A stretch of DNA of 33,618 bases from Candidatus Nomurabacteria bacterium (GTDB taxonomy: Bacteria > Patescibacteriota > Minisyncoccia > Phycocordibacterales > UBA9973). Of the stretch, positions 17,167-23,240 are shown piece by piece. Position numbers and translations under genes: made by a program. Position 1 is the first letter of the stretch, and each line of letters begins with the position of its first letter. The notes under the pieces are model-generated. The model worked only from the letters and a program-made list of their open reading frames with translations, did not search any database and was not told the origin of the DNA. Location of the stretch: NCBI GenBank assembly GCA_903862255.1, contig CAIOXK010000008.1, forward strand, positions 1-33,618, written 5' to 3'.

Positions 17167-17214
17167 CGAACAAAGACCACACATATTACATTTCATAGGA
17201 GTGGTCTTTGTTCG
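17167..17214. repeat. 14-bp perfect inverted repeat with 20-base loop
   Basis: CGAACAAAGACCAC at 17167-17180 is the exact reverse complement of 17201-17214. The 20-base loop is AT-rich. No T tract follows on either strand, so this is not an ordinary terminator. It may be part of an RNA structure, or a processed 3' end of the regulator transcript. Confidence 0.8.
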
Positions 17215-17254
17215 GAAGCGCAGGGGTAGTTAACTAGATACTCTATTGAATTGA

Positions 17255-17278
17255 TGAGTGTGAATTAATTCACACTCA
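17255..17278. repeat. 24-bp perfect palindrome across the regulator's stop codon
   Basis: TGAGTGTGAATT at 17255-17266 is mirrored exactly to 17278. It spans the last codons and the TAA of the minus-strand winged-helix gene. A TAGATACTC direct repeat lies on both sides (about 17236 and 17281). It could act as a protein-binding site or an RNA stem at the 3' end. Confidence 0.75.
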
Positions 17279-17909
17279 AGTAGATACTCCATCTCTTCTC
17301 TCCTCTCTTTGTGATCTTTCCAGCAGCAACTAATGCACTTAATTCTCTTTGAATTGTCTTTTCGCTAGTGTCCGAGAAGAGTGCTGCAATGTCCTTAATA
17401 GCGACAGATTTTCGCTCGTTGATGAAAGACAAAATTGCGTCTTGGCGCTTAGATTTGTTCTCATTAACTAGGGGTATTTTCAGTGGGTTATCAATGGTCA
17501 CTGGCCGGTTGATATAGGACATTTTGTGCGGCGGGTGTGAAGGACTATTTGGTTTCATGATCTGAGTCTCAGAGACAGGACTGAAGAGGTGTGAAATAGT
17601 GTCTGACTCAGCACTAATGTGAACTAGGTAGTGACGAAGTTCCAAGGAGATAATTGAGGCATTTTTTTCAGAAATTAAACCAGCAATAACTGCAGTACTG
17701 AGTAGGTTGTCGATGGCATGAGCAGCGCTAGTTTTGTGCCCTTCGTGATCACTAGTACTGATAGTGATAGCATGAGTCCGTAAGGCATTTCGTAATGGAT
17801 CAGTATCGGACAAGTGAGCAGAAACAAGATAGAGTGCTGCGGCAATCTTTTGACTCTTAGTATTGTCTTTTACTTTTTGCTTTAAATTTAAGTAGTTAAA
17901 TTGCTCCAT
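17265..17909 (-). CDS. Winged-helix DNA-binding regulator (unrecognised family)
   Basis: A 214-aa soluble protein. The N-terminal half (about 1-110) is helical: YLNLKQKVKDNTKSQKIAAA, HLSDTDPLRNALRTHAITI and a long C-terminal helix. It looks like a four-helix bundle. A Pro/Ser-rich linker (about 115-145) leads to a DeoR/MarR-like winged helix at about 150-212: RQDAILSFINERKSVAIKDI, then the recognition-helix region TSEKTIQRELSALVAAGKI and the wing KRGEKRWSIYL. No known ligand domain is recognised. It is transcribed away from ftsK. The intervening DNA carries TTGTCC-type half-sites at 11-bp intervals that overlap its probable promoter, suggesting autoregulation. Confidence 0.75.
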   Translation of the reverse strand: MEQFNYLNLKQKVKDNTKSQKIAAALYLVSAHLSDTDPLRNALRTHAITISTSDHEGHKTSAAHAIDNLLSTAVIAGLISEKNASIISLELRHYLVHISAESDTISHLFSPVSETQIMKPNSPSHPPHKMSYINRPVTIDNPLKIPLVNENKSKRQDAILSFINERKSVAIKDIAALFSDTSEKTIQRELSALVAAGKITKRGEKRWSIYLSVN

Positions 17910-17912
17910 TTT

Positions 17913-17992
17913 TTGTCTCTTACTTGTCCATTATCTGTCCGTTATATAGGACAATGTACCGCCAGTATACGCTTGTCTTTTCTATTGGACAA
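17913..17992. promoter_or_regulatory. Cluster of TTGTCC/GGACAA half-sites in the regulator-ftsK intergenic region
   Basis: Half-sites are TTGTCT at 17913, TTGTCC at 17924, CTGTCC at 17935, the inverted GGACAA at 17949, TTGTCT at 17973 and the inverted GGACAA at 17987. The first three are direct repeats exactly 11 bp apart, so they lie on one face of the helix. A GATAAT read on the minus strand lies within the cluster as a possible -10 of the regulator gene. Binding by the adjacent regulator is inferred. Confidence 0.55.
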
Positions 17993-18085
17993 GGGGTGAT
18001 TACTAATGGTCACAGACAACAAAAAGGTATATGCCGTAATAGTTTTTCAGCATTAGCAATGATATACTCTATGGACAATACATCT

Positions 18086-20284
18086 ATGGCTAAGAAACAA
18101 ACACCGAAGAAATCAAACAGTCAAAAATCACCTTCTACTACTAATCACGTCGTTATTGGCCTACTACTTATCCTTGTTGGACTAATCGCTGTCGGAGGCT
18201 TTCTTGGAGTAGCAGGAGCGGGAGGGTTTGTTGTTTCAGAAGGCGCTTACCTACTTCTTGGGGCAGGTAAATACATCGTACCAATCGCCCTTATTACCGG
18301 AGGGGTACTGATAATACGCCAGCGCAAATTGGATGCCACAATACGAGAAATCATTACATCTACGATAGGACTATTGTCATTATTAGTACTACTTGCAATC
18401 TATGACGACACATTGGGAGGTCTCATTGGTAGACTCTTTGCCAAGGCACTTCTAGGCGCTTTTGACACACTATTCTCTGCTATTATTTTGCTTTTCGTAA
18501 GCATTACTTCCTTCATTCTTTTCTTCGACCGTACTCCGAACCTTTTTCCATTTTTCAATACCATATTCGGACGTTTCGGCAACCTTTTCAATCGCAACGA
18601 AGTTACTATTGAGACATCATATGATGAAGAAGAGGAAGATGCCGACGACGCTGAAGCTATGCCGGCCAAAGGAAGAGAAAAGGCTGTGGCAGAAAAAATT
18701 GCTCCAGCTGTAGCCAAGGAAGCCCCTCAGAAAGAGATGGTGATCAACGATCCCTCTATGGGCAACGAGTTGGTAATCGATTCAAAGCGTCAAGCTAGTT
18801 TCTTTGGTACTTACACTCCTCCACCACTTAACCTTCTCAATGGAGATAGTGGTAAGGCAAATGTTGGTGACGTAAAAGCTAATGCAAACATCATTCGCCG
18901 CACACTTTCTAACTTCGGTATTGAGGTTGAAATGGACGAAGTTACTATCGGACCAACAGTAACTCGTTACGCTTTAAAACCTGCTCAAGGAGTAAAACTT
19001 TCTCGTATCGTCGGCCTACAAAACGACCTTGCTCTAGCTCTCGCAGCTCACCCACTTCGTATCGAAGCTCCGATTCCAGGCAAGAGTTTGGTAGGTATTG
19101 AAATCCCAAACAAGACGAAGGCAACAGTTGGTCTTGCGAGCTTATTATCTGACCCTGCATTCTCTCAAGAAAAAAAACCTCTTGTGGTTGCTCTTGGACG
19201 AAATATTTCAGGTAAACCTGTGATCAAGAGTATCGCAAAAATGCCTCACCTTTTGATCGCTGGTACAACCGGTTCAGGTAAGTCAGTAACTATTCATGCC
19301 ATCATCGCATCTCTCCTCTATCGTCATGGACCGGACGATCTCCGATTCATCTTCGTTGACCCAAAACGCGTGGAACTTACTCTCTACAACTCAATCCCTC
19401 ACCTCCTCACTCCTGTTATCACTGAATCAAAAAAAGCGATCTTGGCATTGAAATGGGCAGCCACAGAAATGAGTCGCCGCTACGACCTACTTGAAGGCGA
19501 ATCTGTTCGTGATATTGATTCTTACCACAAGCTCTATGCTAAAGAAATCGCTAACCCTACTGAGGGTGGAGCAGACCGCATGCCATACATCGTTATCATT
19601 ATCGATGAGTTGGCCGACATCATGCAGGCATACCCTCGTGAACTTGAAGCTGCGATTGTTCGCCTTGCCCAAATGTCACGTGCCGTTGGTATTCACCTTA
19701 TACTCTCTACTCAGCGACCAGAAGTGAACGTTATTACTGGATTAATTAAAGCTAACGTACCTTCTCGTATCGCCCTTCGTGTCCCTACAGGTATCGACTC
19801 ACGTACAATTTTAGATACTACAGGTGCTGAAAAATTGCTCGGACAAGGTGACATGCTCGCTGTTGTCGGTGGTGATAGTCAGGCAGAACGTCTACAAAGT
19901 GCATTTATCACTGAAGATGAAGTGAAAAGCGTGGTAAAATACTTAAAGAATGCATTCAAAGATGACGTTCGAGACACTATTGAACTCAGTGGTACAGTGG
20001 GTGGTGCTGGTGAAAAAGTAATGTTTGGAGATGATATGGAAGATGCTCCGGATGATGAGCTCTACGAAGAAGCCCGTATGATTATTGTTGAGGCTGGTAA
20101 GGCATCAACTTCATACTTACAACGTAAGCTCAAGGTTGGCTATGCGCGTGCTGCTCGCTTGATTGATATGCTGGAAGATCGCGGCATTGTTGGTCCAGCT
20201 GATGGTGCTAAACCTCGCGATGTCCTTATTGGAGGTATAAAAGATGCAGTTTCTGATCAAGTAGCAGAAGACATGGGACTATAA
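18086..20284 (+). CDS. ftsK: DNA translocase FtsK
   Basis: A 732-aa protein from the MAKKQTPKK start. ATG at 18071 is an alternative, and the frame runs upstream to 17924 but only through operator-like DNA. Four membrane helices at about 20-160 anchor it at the septum. A short acidic linker (EEEEDADDAEAMPAKG) follows, much shorter than in E. coli. The alpha/beta motor has Walker A GTTGSGKSV at about 393-401 and Walker B IVIIIDELADIM at about 502-513. A C-terminal gamma winged helix (ARMIIVEAGKASTSYLQRKL to GIVGPADGAKPRDVL) reads DNA polarity sequences. It pumps DNA through the septum and activates dimer resolution. It is the first gene of an operon with an Ig-like protein and recA; the gap to the next gene is 3 bases. 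A TATACT at 18063-18068 may be its -10. Confidence 0.95.
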   Translation: MAKKQTPKKSNSQKSPSTTNHVVIGLLLILVGLIAVGGFLGVAGAGGFVVSEGAYLLLGAGKYIVPIALITGGVLIIRQRKLDATIREIITSTIGLLSLLVLLAIYDDTLGGLIGRLFAKALLGAFDTLFSAIILLFVSITSFILFFDRTPNLFPFFNTIFGRFGNLFNRNEVTIETSYDEEEEDADDAEAMPAKGREKAVAEKIAPAVAKEAPQKEMVINDPSMGNELVIDSKRQASFFGTYTPPPLNLLNGDSGKANVGDVKANANIIRRTLSNFGIEVEMDEVTIGPTVTRYALKPAQGVKLSRIVGLQNDLALALAAHPLRIEAPIPGKSLVGIEIPNKTKATVGLASLLSDPAFSQEKKPLVVALGRNISGKPVIKSIAKMPHLLIAGTTGSGKSVTIHAIIASLLYRHGPDDLRFIFVDPKRVELTLYNSIPHLLTPVITESKKAILALKWAATEMSRRYDLLEGESVRDIDSYHKLYAKEIANPTEGGADRMPYIVIIIDELADIMQAYPRELEAAIVRLAQMSRAVGIHLILSTQRPEVNVITGLIKANVPSRIALRVPTGIDSRTILDTTGAEKLLGQGDMLAVVGGDSQAERLQSAFITEDEVKSVVKYLKNAFKDDVRDTIELSGTVGGAGEKVMFGDDMEDAPDDELYEEARMIIVEAGKASTSYLQRKLKVGYARAARLIDMLEDRGIVGPADGAKPRDVLIGGIKDAVSDQVAEDMGL

Positions 20285-20287
20285 TAT

Positions 20288-20683
20288 ATGAGAAAAATAA
20301 TTGGCAATGTAACACTCGTAACAATACTCTTAGGTACTTTGGTAGCCGGTTTTCTTGGTCTCGTGCTCTACAACATCAAAGATATGCTCTTCGGTGCGCC
20401 GTTTACAGTTATTGCGGCAACTGATGGTAGTACAGTAGATAGCTCATACCTGCCTATTACAGGCATTGCTAAACATGCAAAACAGATCACTATTAACGGC
20501 AGAACACTAGGACTTGACCGTCAAGGTAATTTTTCAGATGGCGTCATTCTGTCACCGGGGTATAATATAGTAGAGGTTGCAGAAAGAGATCAATTCGGTA
20601 AAGAAAAGAAAGAAACCTATCACTGGGTAGTATCTACCTCCCCGACTGTGGCTCAGAACGACACCTCCCCTTATCAGCGTTAA
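20288..20683 (+). CDS. Small membrane-anchored Ig-like domain protein
   Basis: A 131-aa protein with one N-terminal membrane helix (about 8-32) and a single extracytoplasmic beta-sandwich domain (about 40-115). The pattern [57 protein letters not shown] is that of bacterial Ig-like/glucodextranase-B-like domains. The C-terminal tail is polar. The function is unknown. Its tight position between ftsK and recA (gaps of 3 and 13 bases) implies co-transcription and suggests a role linked to division or the envelope, but nothing in the protein proves it. Confidence 0.8.
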   Translation: MRKIIGNVTLVTILLGTLVAGFLGLVLYNIKDMLFGAPFTVIAATDGSTVDSSYLPITGIAKHAKQITINGRTLGLDRQGNFSDGVILSPGYNIVEVAERDQFGKEKKETYHWVVSTSPTVAQNDTSPYQR

Positions 20684-20696
20684 ATTTATATACAGT

Positions 20697-21827
20697 ATGG
20701 CTAAAGCAAAAACTCCAAAGGAACACAACGCTTCTATCGAAGATACTATTAAGTCACTGCAAACCAAGTTTGGTGAAGGTGCAATCATGAAAATGGGAGA
20801 AACACCAAAGGTATCAATATCTGCTGTTTCAACTGGATCAATCGGTCTCGATATAGCACTTGGTATTGGAGGACTTCCCCGTGGACGTATTATTGAAATT
20901 TTTGGACCTGAATCATCTGGTAAGACTACACTCGCCCTCCATGTAGTGGCAGAAGCGCAAAAGCTTGGTGGTGTATGTGCATACATAGATGCTGAGCACG
21001 CAATGGACCCTGACTACGCTGCAAACATTGGTGTTAACATCAACGAACTCTTGATCTCTCAGCCAGATACTGGTGAGCAAGGTCTTGAAATTACAGAAAG
21101 TTTGGTTCGTAGTGGCAAGATCGACGTCATTGTTATCGACTCTGTTGCTGCATTGACCCCAAAAGATGAAATTGAAGGCGATATGGGCGCTCAACATATG
21201 GGCAAACAGGCTCGTTTGATGTCACAAGCACTTCGTAAGCTTACCGCTATCGTTGCTCGTTCAAATACTATTGTGATCTTCATCAACCAGATCCGTATGC
21301 AGATCGGTGTGATGTTTGGTAACCCTGAAACTACTCCAGGCGGTAAAGCACTTAAGTTCTACACCTCTATCCGTCTCGATATCCGTCGTATTGCCCAGAT
21401 CAAAAAGGGTGAAGAAATCGTTGGTTCTCGTACTCGTGTAAAAGTAGTGAAGAACAAGGTTGCTGCCCCATTCAAACAAACTGAGTTCGATATCATCTAC
21501 GGTGAAGGTATTTCTCTAGAAGGAGAACTCCTCGCTCTTGGTGAAAGTCTTGGTGTAATCAAGAAAAGTGGTACTTCATACTCATATATTCCTAGTGCTC
21601 CTGCACCGAAGTCTACAAAGAAGACGAAGGCTGGCTCCAAGGATTCTGAGGATGGCTCACCCGCCGACGCTGAAGCTATGGCTGGCGAGGATGGTGAAAT
21701 CAAACTCGGCCGTGGATATGATGCAAGTCGTATCTTCATGCGAGAGAATACAAAGATTCGCGACCAGATCCTCAAAGACGTTCGTAGTCGTCAAAAAGAA
21801 GTAGTGATGACTAGTTCAGGCGAATAA
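20697..21827 (+). CDS. recA: Recombinase A with C-terminal domain insertion
   Basis: A 376-aa RecA. Walker A is GPESSGKTT at 70-78, Walker B is [14 protein letters not shown] at about 142-155, DNA-binding loop L1 is [20 protein letters not shown], and loop L2 is [22 protein letters not shown]. It forms filaments on single-stranded DNA for strand exchange and SOS co-proteolysis. The core is fully conserved. Unusual is an insertion of about 37 residues (298-334) between YSY and [17 protein letters not shown] in the C-terminal domain: a Pro/Lys-rich part ([17 protein letters not shown]) followed by an acidic part ([19 protein letters not shown]). It is the last gene of the ftsK operon. A terminator follows 23 bases after the stop. 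Confidence 0.98.
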   Translation: MAKAKTPKEHNASIEDTIKSLQTKFGEGAIMKMGETPKVSISAVSTGSIGLDIALGIGGLPRGRIIEIFGPESSGKTTLALHVVAEAQKLGGVCAYIDAEHAMDPDYAANIGVNINELLISQPDTGEQGLEITESLVRSGKIDVIVIDSVAALTPKDEIEGDMGAQHMGKQARLMSQALRKLTAIVARSNTIVIFINQIRMQIGVMFGNPETTPGGKALKFYTSIRLDIRRIAQIKKGEEIVGSRTRVKVVKNKVAAPFKQTEFDIIYGEGISLEGELLALGESLGVIKKSGTSYSYIPSAPAPKSTKKTKAGSKDSEDGSPADAEAMAGEDGEIKLGRGYDASRIFMRENTKIRDQILKDVRSRQKEVVMTSSGE

Positions 21828-21850
21828 TCTCCCCTATTTTAACAATACTT

Positions 21851-21878
21851 AAAAGCAATACATACATATTGCTTTTTT
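21851..21878 (+). terminator. Rho-independent terminator after recA
   Basis: AAAAGCAAT at 21851-21859 pairs with ATTGCTTTT at 21868-21876 across an 8-base loop and runs into a T tract. It closes the ftsK-recA operon. Confidence 0.85.
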
Positions 21879-21925
21879 GTTTGTTTTGTGTTGTAATAAT
21901 GAAAATTTACATAAATAGTTAAATA

Positions 21926-22513
21926 ATGAGAACATTTACATTGCCTGAATTTACAAGCCTGGTACAAAGTATCCAGGAGCATGCCTATCGCCTTCCCTCT
22001 GAAACGGATGCAGAACCTGCGCGATCTCATAAGTTTAGTGCGGAGAAACCGGCAGACGATCGTTTCTATCTAATAAATGGCCGTCGCACCTACGAAGTAG
22101 TTGCAGAGGCTCTGAAAAAGAAATTTCCTCATCTCGACAAAACGGAAGTAACAATGTTTTGTGATGGTGTTCCTGGATACCTGGAAAGGACCTGTGTTAT
22201 GCTGGAATACATTGAAAATAAAATAGCTCGCGATTATTTTATTCAGAAGATAATAACTCCAGATGAGCGTGATTTATTGGAAACATCTATTACTCGTGCT
22301 AGCAACATGGCAACAATTCTCAGAACTATTGAAGCGGTTTTTACGGATTACCCTGAAGAAAGAACCTATTTCACCAGTATTGAAACTTCTATCAAAAGAA
22401 TATATGCCAGCCAGCGTCACCAAACAGATGAAGTAATGAAACTACTAAATGCAAAAAATGTACGAAAAATTGTCTATGATTTCTGTGTCACACTAATTCA
22501 GGAAAATCATTAA
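21926..22513 (+). CDS. Hypothetical helical protein
   Basis: A 195-aa soluble protein without a signal peptide or membrane helix. The region 60-190 is predicted mostly helical and charged: DRFYLINGRRTYEVVAEALK, KTEVTMFCDGVPGYLERTC, KIITPDERDLLETSITRASN. No catalytic motif is visible. Although it follows recA, it does not show RecX features and has a separate transcript, since a terminator separates it from recA and another follows it. No Shine-Dalgarno sequence precedes the ATG; AT-rich -10-like sequence lies within 40 bases upstream. I do not recognise the family. Confidence 0.7.
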   Translation: MRTFTLPEFTSLVQSIQEHAYRLPSETDAEPARSHKFSAEKPADDRFYLINGRRTYEVVAEALKKKFPHLDKTEVTMFCDGVPGYLERTCVMLEYIENKIARDYFIQKIITPDERDLLETSITRASNMATILRTIEAVFTDYPEERTYFTSIETSIKRIYASQRHQTDEVMKLLNAKNVRKIVYDFCVTLIQENH

Positions 22514-22532
22514 ACGTACACAGATCTTACTT

Positions 22533-22560
22533 AAACACCCTTACCCATAGGGTGTTTTTA
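22533..22560 (+). terminator. Rho-independent terminator after the 195-aa gene
   Basis: AAACACCCT at 22533-22541 pairs with AGGGTGTTT at 22549-22557 across a 7-base loop, followed by a T run. It isolates the 195-aa gene from efp. Confidence 0.88.
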
Positions 22561-22633
22561 TCATGTGTGCTGCTTAGCTTTACACATATACCCTGGTGGA
22601 CTTTTACCTCCCTTTCAGCTACAATTTTCGAGT

Positions 22634-22639
22634 TATAAT
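22634..22639 (+). promoter_or_regulatory. -10 element TATAAT of efp
   Basis: A perfect TATAAT lies 15 bases before the ATG at 22655, giving a leader of about nine bases and no Shine-Dalgarno sequence. No good -35 is seen. The position rules out the longer in-frame start at 22565. Confidence 0.55.
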
Positions 22640-22654
22640 AAAACGAGTTACCTT

Positions 22655-23236
22655 ATGGCAATGTTAGAATACAATGAAATCCGCGAGCGAAAAATCATCC
22701 TTTGGGAAGGAGAACCATATGAAGTTATTCATAGTCATGTGTTTCGCAAACAACAGCGTAAGCCAGTAAATGCTACTAAGATCAAAAACCTGATCACTGG
22801 CCGTGTTGCCGAAATCTCTTTCGGTTCATCTGAAAAGGTGCATGAAGCTGATATGATCAACCGTAATGCAATTTTCCTTTACCGAGCAAAAGGAGAAATC
22901 TGGCTTTGTGACGTAAAAGACCGAAGTAAGCGTTTTTCTTTGAAAGAAGAAATCGTTGGTGATAAGTTGAAATACATCAAAGATAACTCTGAAGTAGAGC
23001 TCAATATCTTTACCAATGATGACGATGAGGAACAAGTAATCGGTATCAAAGTACCTATCAAAGTAGAACTAGAGGTTACTGAGGCTCCGCCATCAGTAAA
23101 AGGTAATAGTGTTACCGGTGGTACAAAAGTTGTAGTACTCGAGAACGGATCAACTGTTGATGCCCCCCTATTCGTTACTGTCGGCGATAAACTTCGTATC
23201 AATACTGATACTGGAGAATACGTTGAGCGAGTATAG
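22655..23236 (+). CDS. efp: Elongation factor P
   Basis: A 193-aa three-domain protein of normal length. Domain I is MLEYNEIRERKIILWEGEPYEVI with NATKIKNLITGRV. Domain II has SSEKVHEADM. Domain III holds the highly conserved EAPPSVKGNSVTGGTKVVVL and VTVGDKLRINTDTGEYVERV. EF-P binds between the P and E sites and relieves stalling at polyproline. The tip loop of domain I reads VFRKQQRKPVN (29-39) instead of the common VKPGKGGAF, so the usual modified Lys34 context is missing, though Lys32 and Lys36 are nearby. No EpmA, EarP or YmfI-type modification enzyme is encoded in the window. The start at 22655 is set by family length and the -10 element. It is convergent with the SGNH gene, with a gap of 4 bases. 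Confidence 0.96.
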   Translation: MAMLEYNEIRERKIILWEGEPYEVIHSHVFRKQQRKPVNATKIKNLITGRVAEISFGSSEKVHEADMINRNAIFLYRAKGEIWLCDVKDRSKRFSLKEEIVGDKLKYIKDNSEVELNIFTNDDDEEQVIGIKVPIKVELEVTEAPPSVKGNSVTGGTKVVVLENGSTVDAPLFVTVGDKLRINTDTGEYVERV

Positions 23237-23240
23237 AGTA

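Larger units (their letters stand above)
16638..17264. other. 627-base gene-poor region dense in inverted repeats
   Basis: No convincing protein gene is visible; a 60-codon minus-strand frame at its left end has no support. Short hairpins include GCTCTAT/ATAGAGC (16677-16696), ACGGGA/TCCCGT near 16753-16779, GTGG-AAAA-CCAC near 17143-17154, CCAAAA/TTTTGG near 17010-17037 and CGTGG/CCACG near 16980-16995. Two long ones are listed separately. It lies upstream of the major surface protein gene and downstream of the regulator gene, both on the minus strand. It could be a long structured 5' leader, one or more small RNAs, or a recombination or replication site. RNase P, tmRNA and 6S signatures were not found. 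Confidence 0.5.

Noticed and set aside
16638-17264. RNase P RNA, tmRNA or 6S RNA in the structured region
   Set aside because: The conserved RNase P core (GAGGAAAGTCC-like) and a tmRNA tRNA-like end are not found on either strand. The layout of stems does not match a single 6S rod.
17924-18085. N-terminal extension of FtsK by 54 codons from an upstream ATG
   Set aside because: The extension is not membrane-like or conserved in character and lies over the TTGTCC half-site array. A -10-like TATACT at 18063 and the normal FtsK start context MAKKQTPKK favour 18086.
21926-22513. Identification as RecX because it follows recA
   Set aside because: No RecX three-helix repeat signatures are visible, and a terminator separates it from recA.
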